Shown piece by piece: positions 61,348 to 64,000 of a stretch of 64,000 nt of DNA. The notes beneath the pieces were generated by a model. The model saw nothing but the letters and a program-made list of their open reading frames with translations. It searched no databases and was not told the DNA's origin. The stretch's first letter is position 1. Each line of letters opens with the position of its first letter. Origin of the DNA: Hydractinia symbiolongicarpus. Taxonomy: Eukaryota > Cnidaria > Hydrozoa > Anthoathecata > Hydractiniidae. The position numbers and the translations under genes were made by a program. Location: the NCBI RefSeq assembly GCF_029227915.1, contig NC_079887.1, positions 16,489,650 through 16,553,649 of the forward strand, written 5' to 3'.

Positions 61348-61608
61348 ATGTCTTGTATCAAGGAATCGGGGGAAATTGTTGTTATGATTTTTCGTAAGCA
61401 TACGACACCTGACGATGATAAGTACCACGATTTCCCATACTATGAAGCGCGTATTCAAAGACGCGATATCCCTAGGATGAGGGGTTGGTTTAAAGAGAAA
61501 TTTCCAAAGTCAGAAGAGATTGTTGTTATCGACAATCCCATCGGTATACAGACCTTTAACAGATTCATCAAAGACACGGGGAGCGATACATATGTAACTT
61601 CAAACTGA
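61348..61608 (+). CDS. Polinton-like small soluble protein, unknown
   Basis: 86 residues starting MSCIKESGEIVVMIFRKH; mixed alpha/beta character with DFPYYEARIQRRDIPRMRGW. ATG lies 5 nt after a stem-loop (61318-61342). Intact; not recognised. Confidence 0.55.
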   Translation: MSCIKESGEIVVMIFRKHTTPDDDKYHDFPYYEARIQRRDIPRMRGWFKEKFPKSEEIVVIDNPIGIQTFNRFIKDTGSDTYVTSN

Positions 61609-61703
61609 TCGATTTGGGTAGAGACGATTTGTACGATCTAGGTGTTCCAGCCCTATATGTCATATTTTTTGTTGTTGTTCTTCTCGAGCAACAAAAATAA
61701 CGA

Positions 61704-61727
61704 GGATCGTCCTTGCATATACGATCC
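61704..61727. promoter_or_regulatory. Stem-loop upstream of the Bro-N gene
   Basis: GGATCGT, 10-nt loop, ACGATCC, ending 24 nt before ATG 61752. It is preceded by TTTTTGTTG ... CAACAAAAA (about 61666-61697). Its sequence differs from the TTGTR...YACAA set, so it may be unrelated. Confidence 0.45.
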
Positions 61728-61751
61728 CCGGATCCAAAACTGTAAGATAAA

Positions 61752-62527
61752 ATGTCTTGTCTTGTAGCGGTTGATTATTTTCAAGGAAAACAAGTGCGAT
61801 CCTTTTTTGTCAAGGATAAAGGCCAATGCATCGTGGCCTCCGATGTTTGGAGAGCCGTTGGCTATAGGCGGGATACGGGAGTAAAAGCCATCCAGAGACA
61901 TGTGCCTGACAAGTATAAAATGCGGCTTGGTGACGCTATTACTGGGCTCCAAGGTGTGGACAGATCTGTCCACACCCAACCAAACACGGTGTTACTAACG
62001 GAAGCGGGCCTTTATTGCTTCCTCCTGAGGTGTGGCAGACCTGGGGCAGACCCATTCCTTGGGTGGTAGTAGAGGAGGTACTACCTAGGGAAATGCGAAA
62101 GCTTGCCGAAACCATCGAAGAGCAACGCAAAACCATCGACGCCAGAGATATTGCCGTTATCATGCTGGAGGACGATCTTGAGGAAGGAACTACGAAAGAG
62201 ATATGTCCCCAGGGATACCCGTACGACAATATGCTCTACGTTGTTAAGAAGAATGATCCTTACGAGTGTGGAAAGAAAGTTAAGCATCCCTACTATATGA
62301 TCAGATGTCAGCGCATACGGCTGGGCAAGAGCATGGGTATGCTGATGACAAAATACCCCGAGAGCACTATAATCGGGAGATGTGACGGGAGAAATGCCGT
62401 GCATACGTGGAAGGGTTTTAGAGACAACAACTTGGGTGCTGCCAACTCTTACAAAAACCACTTTACCCTACTTGATGATGATACGCGTGAGTTGTTCGAG
62501 GGGAAGTTCGACATCGATATAATATAA
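61752..62527 (+). pseudogene. Bro-N domain protein, frameshifted
   Basis: Start ATG 61752. The N-terminal half is a Bro-N domain: FFVKDKGQCIVASDVWRAVG then TEAGLYCFLLRCGRPGA. The frame is lost near 62040-62065; the downstream frame continues KLAETIEEQRKTIDARD (coiled coil) and a C-terminal domain with QGYPYDNMLYVVKKNDPYE, ending 62525-62527. Bro-family DNA-binding proteins are typical of large DNA viruses and virus-like elements. The frame break overlaps neither the motifs nor the palindrome at 61953. Confidence 0.78.
61953..61976. other. 24-bp perfect palindrome inside the Bro-N gene
   Basis: GGTGTGGACAGA and its exact inverse with no loop. It lies in coding sequence (Gly-Val-Asp-Arg-Ser-Val-His). 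Confidence 0.85.
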
Positions 62528-62592
62528 GCAATATATGAGATTTTGTGACTCTTACGAGCCACAAAAACTACGCTCACAAGTGGCAATTGAGC

Positions 62593-62617
62593 AAGTTGCC
62601 CGCTGCGGGCAACTTGA
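62593..62617. terminator. Stem-loop between convergent Polinton-like genes
   Basis: CAAGTTGCCCG, 3-nt loop, CGGGCAACTTG: 11-bp perfect stem. It follows a second hairpin at 62541-62566 (TTTTGTGACTC ... GAGCCACAAAA). The pair lies in the roughly 115-bp gap between the Bro-N gene end and the integrase gene end, a natural place for transcript 3' ends. Terminator role is inference. Confidence 0.45.
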
Positions 62618-62643
62618 TGAAATGGCCCTCGGACTCGAGAAAT

Positions 62644-63600
62644 TTACCACTTTTTTACATGCTCCGGAGGTACTTCAACATCCTCTGGTATTAACATCAA
62701 CTCCTCTGACACAAAGCTTCGATCAGGCCCATCTGCTAGGTAGTACAGGAGACGTGCACCAGTCACAATACAATCGAGTCTATACGTTTTCTTGCTCCAC
62801 CAAGCGTCAGTCGCACGTCTTTTAGCATCACCATGCTCTTCTCCAGGCCGCAGGAGGTACAAGTATAGACCATCATCGGGTAACGGTTTCTCATCATGCC
62901 TTTCCTTCATACCAATCATGGCGGTTTTGGTGTTGTTCAAACTTTTCACGATAGTGTACAAGTGTTTAACCCAAGTGGTACTTTGTTCGTCAGTGACCAA
63001 CTCTTGAGCATCTTGAGGTTTGAAGAGCCTCTCGGCGAGCACCTTGTTATACGATTTGACGAACGCCGTGAAAGTGTGGTGGTATATGGTAGTTGCACGC
63101 TTTATCTCGACCCCTTTGCTTTCTAGTAGCTTACTCACGTCCGACTTGAACTCACTGCCGTTGTCACACTGGAATATACTCGGATAACGCAGAGGTCCGA
63201 CCTTGTAAATGTCCTTGAGCAACCTCCGCAACCTCGCTAGCTTTTTTCGTACGCAATGGTCTGGCTACTTTGTACCTCGAAGCCACGTCGATGCCTGTGA
63301 GGATGTATTTGTAGGTGCTTCCATAGAGTTTGTCGTTGGGCATGTACAGCAAGTCAAATTGGTGCATTTCATTTGGCTTTGTGATGGTAAATGTGGGTAG
63401 TCGATACGTTTAGGGCCTCGAATATGTGGGAGCCAAGCAAGTTGACGGGTCAGCCAATGAGTAACACGCTTTCTAGAGAGGCTACTCTGCTCGGAGAGTA
63501 ATCTGATAGCTTTGCGTCCTGTCCAGAGATGTTCTGGCTGGTAGTAGATTTGGCTTAGTTTTTCGGCCTCTTCAGCCGTAACGATATGTGCTTTCGACAT
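62644..63600 (-). pseudogene. Polinton-type integrase (DDE), frameshifted
   Basis: Minus strand from ATG 63600. N-terminal part: AEKLSQIYYQPEHLWTGRKA and RKRVTHWLTRQLAWLPH. Catalytic core: QFDLLYMP (first Asp), GIDVASRYK, FQCDNGSEFKSDV (second Asp). The third position, normally Glu in FVESFNR-type text, reads Lys in FVKSYNKVLAERLF. The C-terminus has RLLYYLADG and SEELMLIPEDVEVP, a chromo/SH3-like tail. Reading requires frame changes near 63300-63370 and 63165-63230. Such integrases insert the element DNA; this copy cannot be active. Confidence 0.82.
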
Positions 63601-63626
63601 TTATTATACATGTCGCAAAACGTTCT

Positions 63627-64000
63627 TTACATATACTTGTACGCTGCAAAACCAAGGAGGGCCAAGGATCCTACGATGAACGTGAGCTCGCCGCCTTGTT
63701 CTTGTTTGCTTGGTGTGTAGAAGTCGGATAACTTAGGCGCCTTCTCGATCGTCGCGATGTATTAGTCTCTCATACCCTCATCAAGCTCTTTTGCACTATC
63801 GCCATGTTGGCGCTTAAGCTCTCGCTGCTTGTTGTACCAATCGATTTTCGCTTGACGATCCCGCACCCATGGCGCTTGAGCAGCTTGTAATTGTTCAATA
63901 GCTCTATTGTGCCTTTTCCGCTCTTCTTCCCCATGCCCACTGAGTTTGCTGAAAAGGAAATTTGAACCGCTGAATGTGAGCGCATTAATCAACGCCCCTC
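63627..64000 (-). pseudogene. Polinton-like coiled-coil/membrane-tail protein, partial
   Basis: Enters from the right edge on the minus strand. Contains NALTFSGSNFLFSKLSG, a charged helical region (GEEERKRHNRAIEQLQAAQA, then WYNKQRELKRQ), an in-frame stop after EGMRD near 63764, then an open continuation DFYTPSKQEQGGELTF and a hydrophobic end (IVGSLALLGFAAYKYM) to a stop at 63627-63629. Function unknown. Confidence 0.6.

Larger units (their letters stand above)
58923..64000. mobile_element. Polinton/Maverick-like (adintovirus-type) element, partial and decayed
   Basis: One side of an element with plus-strand genes 58968-62527 and minus-strand genes 62644-64000 in convergent arrangement. The combination of an A32-type packaging ATPase, a retroviral-type DDE integrase, a Bro-N protein and several short membrane proteins is that of Polinton-like or related virus-derived elements. 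No DNA polymerase B, protease or capsid gene is in the window; it continues past the right edge. Base composition is richer in GC than the flanks. Nonsense and frameshift changes in most genes show it is a dead copy. The left boundary is approximate and no terminal repeat was identified. Confidence 0.75.

Noticed and set aside
62535-62825. Plus-strand frame after the Bro-N gene
   Set aside because: Mostly antisense to the integrase C-terminus and spans the intergenic hairpins.

Overview
The window is AT-rich metazoan nuclear DNA, very probably from a hydrozoan-type cnidarian. It has GT-AG introns, an animal PIWI gene with an RG-rich N-terminus, an animal PTRH2 gene and dense DNA-transposon and non-LTR content. 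The species cannot be fixed from sequence alone.

Layout. (1) 179-1933: relic of a multi-exon MULE-like transposase gene with C2H2 and PHD fingers. (2) 1941-4643: repeats, including about 300 bp of (CTGT)n. (3) 4644-19293, + strand: a complete 12-exon piwi gene; the exon phases close exactly to 861 codons plus stop. Its introns hold two SINEs tail to tail, a tRNA-like head, a hAT element with another transposon nested inside its transposase, an antisense LINE relic and transposon fragments. (4) 20.2-27.8 kb: MITEs, a deleted Tigger element and a decayed pogo-like transposase. (5) 28169-28913 (- strand) and 45615-46579 (+ strand): two divergent paralogues encoding secreted precursors with an acidic pro-part and a very arginine-rich, four-cysteine C-terminus (candidate antimicrobial peptides). 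They share a TATA block and a more distal upstream block; two orphan copies of the distal block lie at 38.4-38.8 kb. (6) 31-37 kb: Harbinger-type MITE, a foldback element with a 9-bp target duplication, and a Tigger element abutting it. (7) 47730-51880, - strand: complete six-exon ptrh2 with a LINE fragment in intron 1. (8) 52689-55302: pogo/Tigger element with a PHD finger and both readable early catalytic Asp replaced by Asn. (9) 56.3-58.1 kb: PHD-gene fragments interrupted by a SINE-LINE chimera. (10) About 58.9 kb to the end: one side of a decayed Polinton/Maverick-like virus-type element (A32-like ATPase, Bro-N protein, integrase, small membrane proteins), which continues beyond the window.

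How it fits together. The intact host genes are piwi (piRNA silencing of transposons), ptrh2 (mitochondrial peptidyl-tRNA hydrolase/Bit1) and the peptide pair. Nearly everything else is mobile DNA, often nested so that insertion order can be read. The most unusual signals are the start-codon-proximal inverted repeats in the Polinton-like element, the duplicated promoter architecture of the peptide genes, and a 4-bp-TSD transposon whose removal restores the hAT reading frame.
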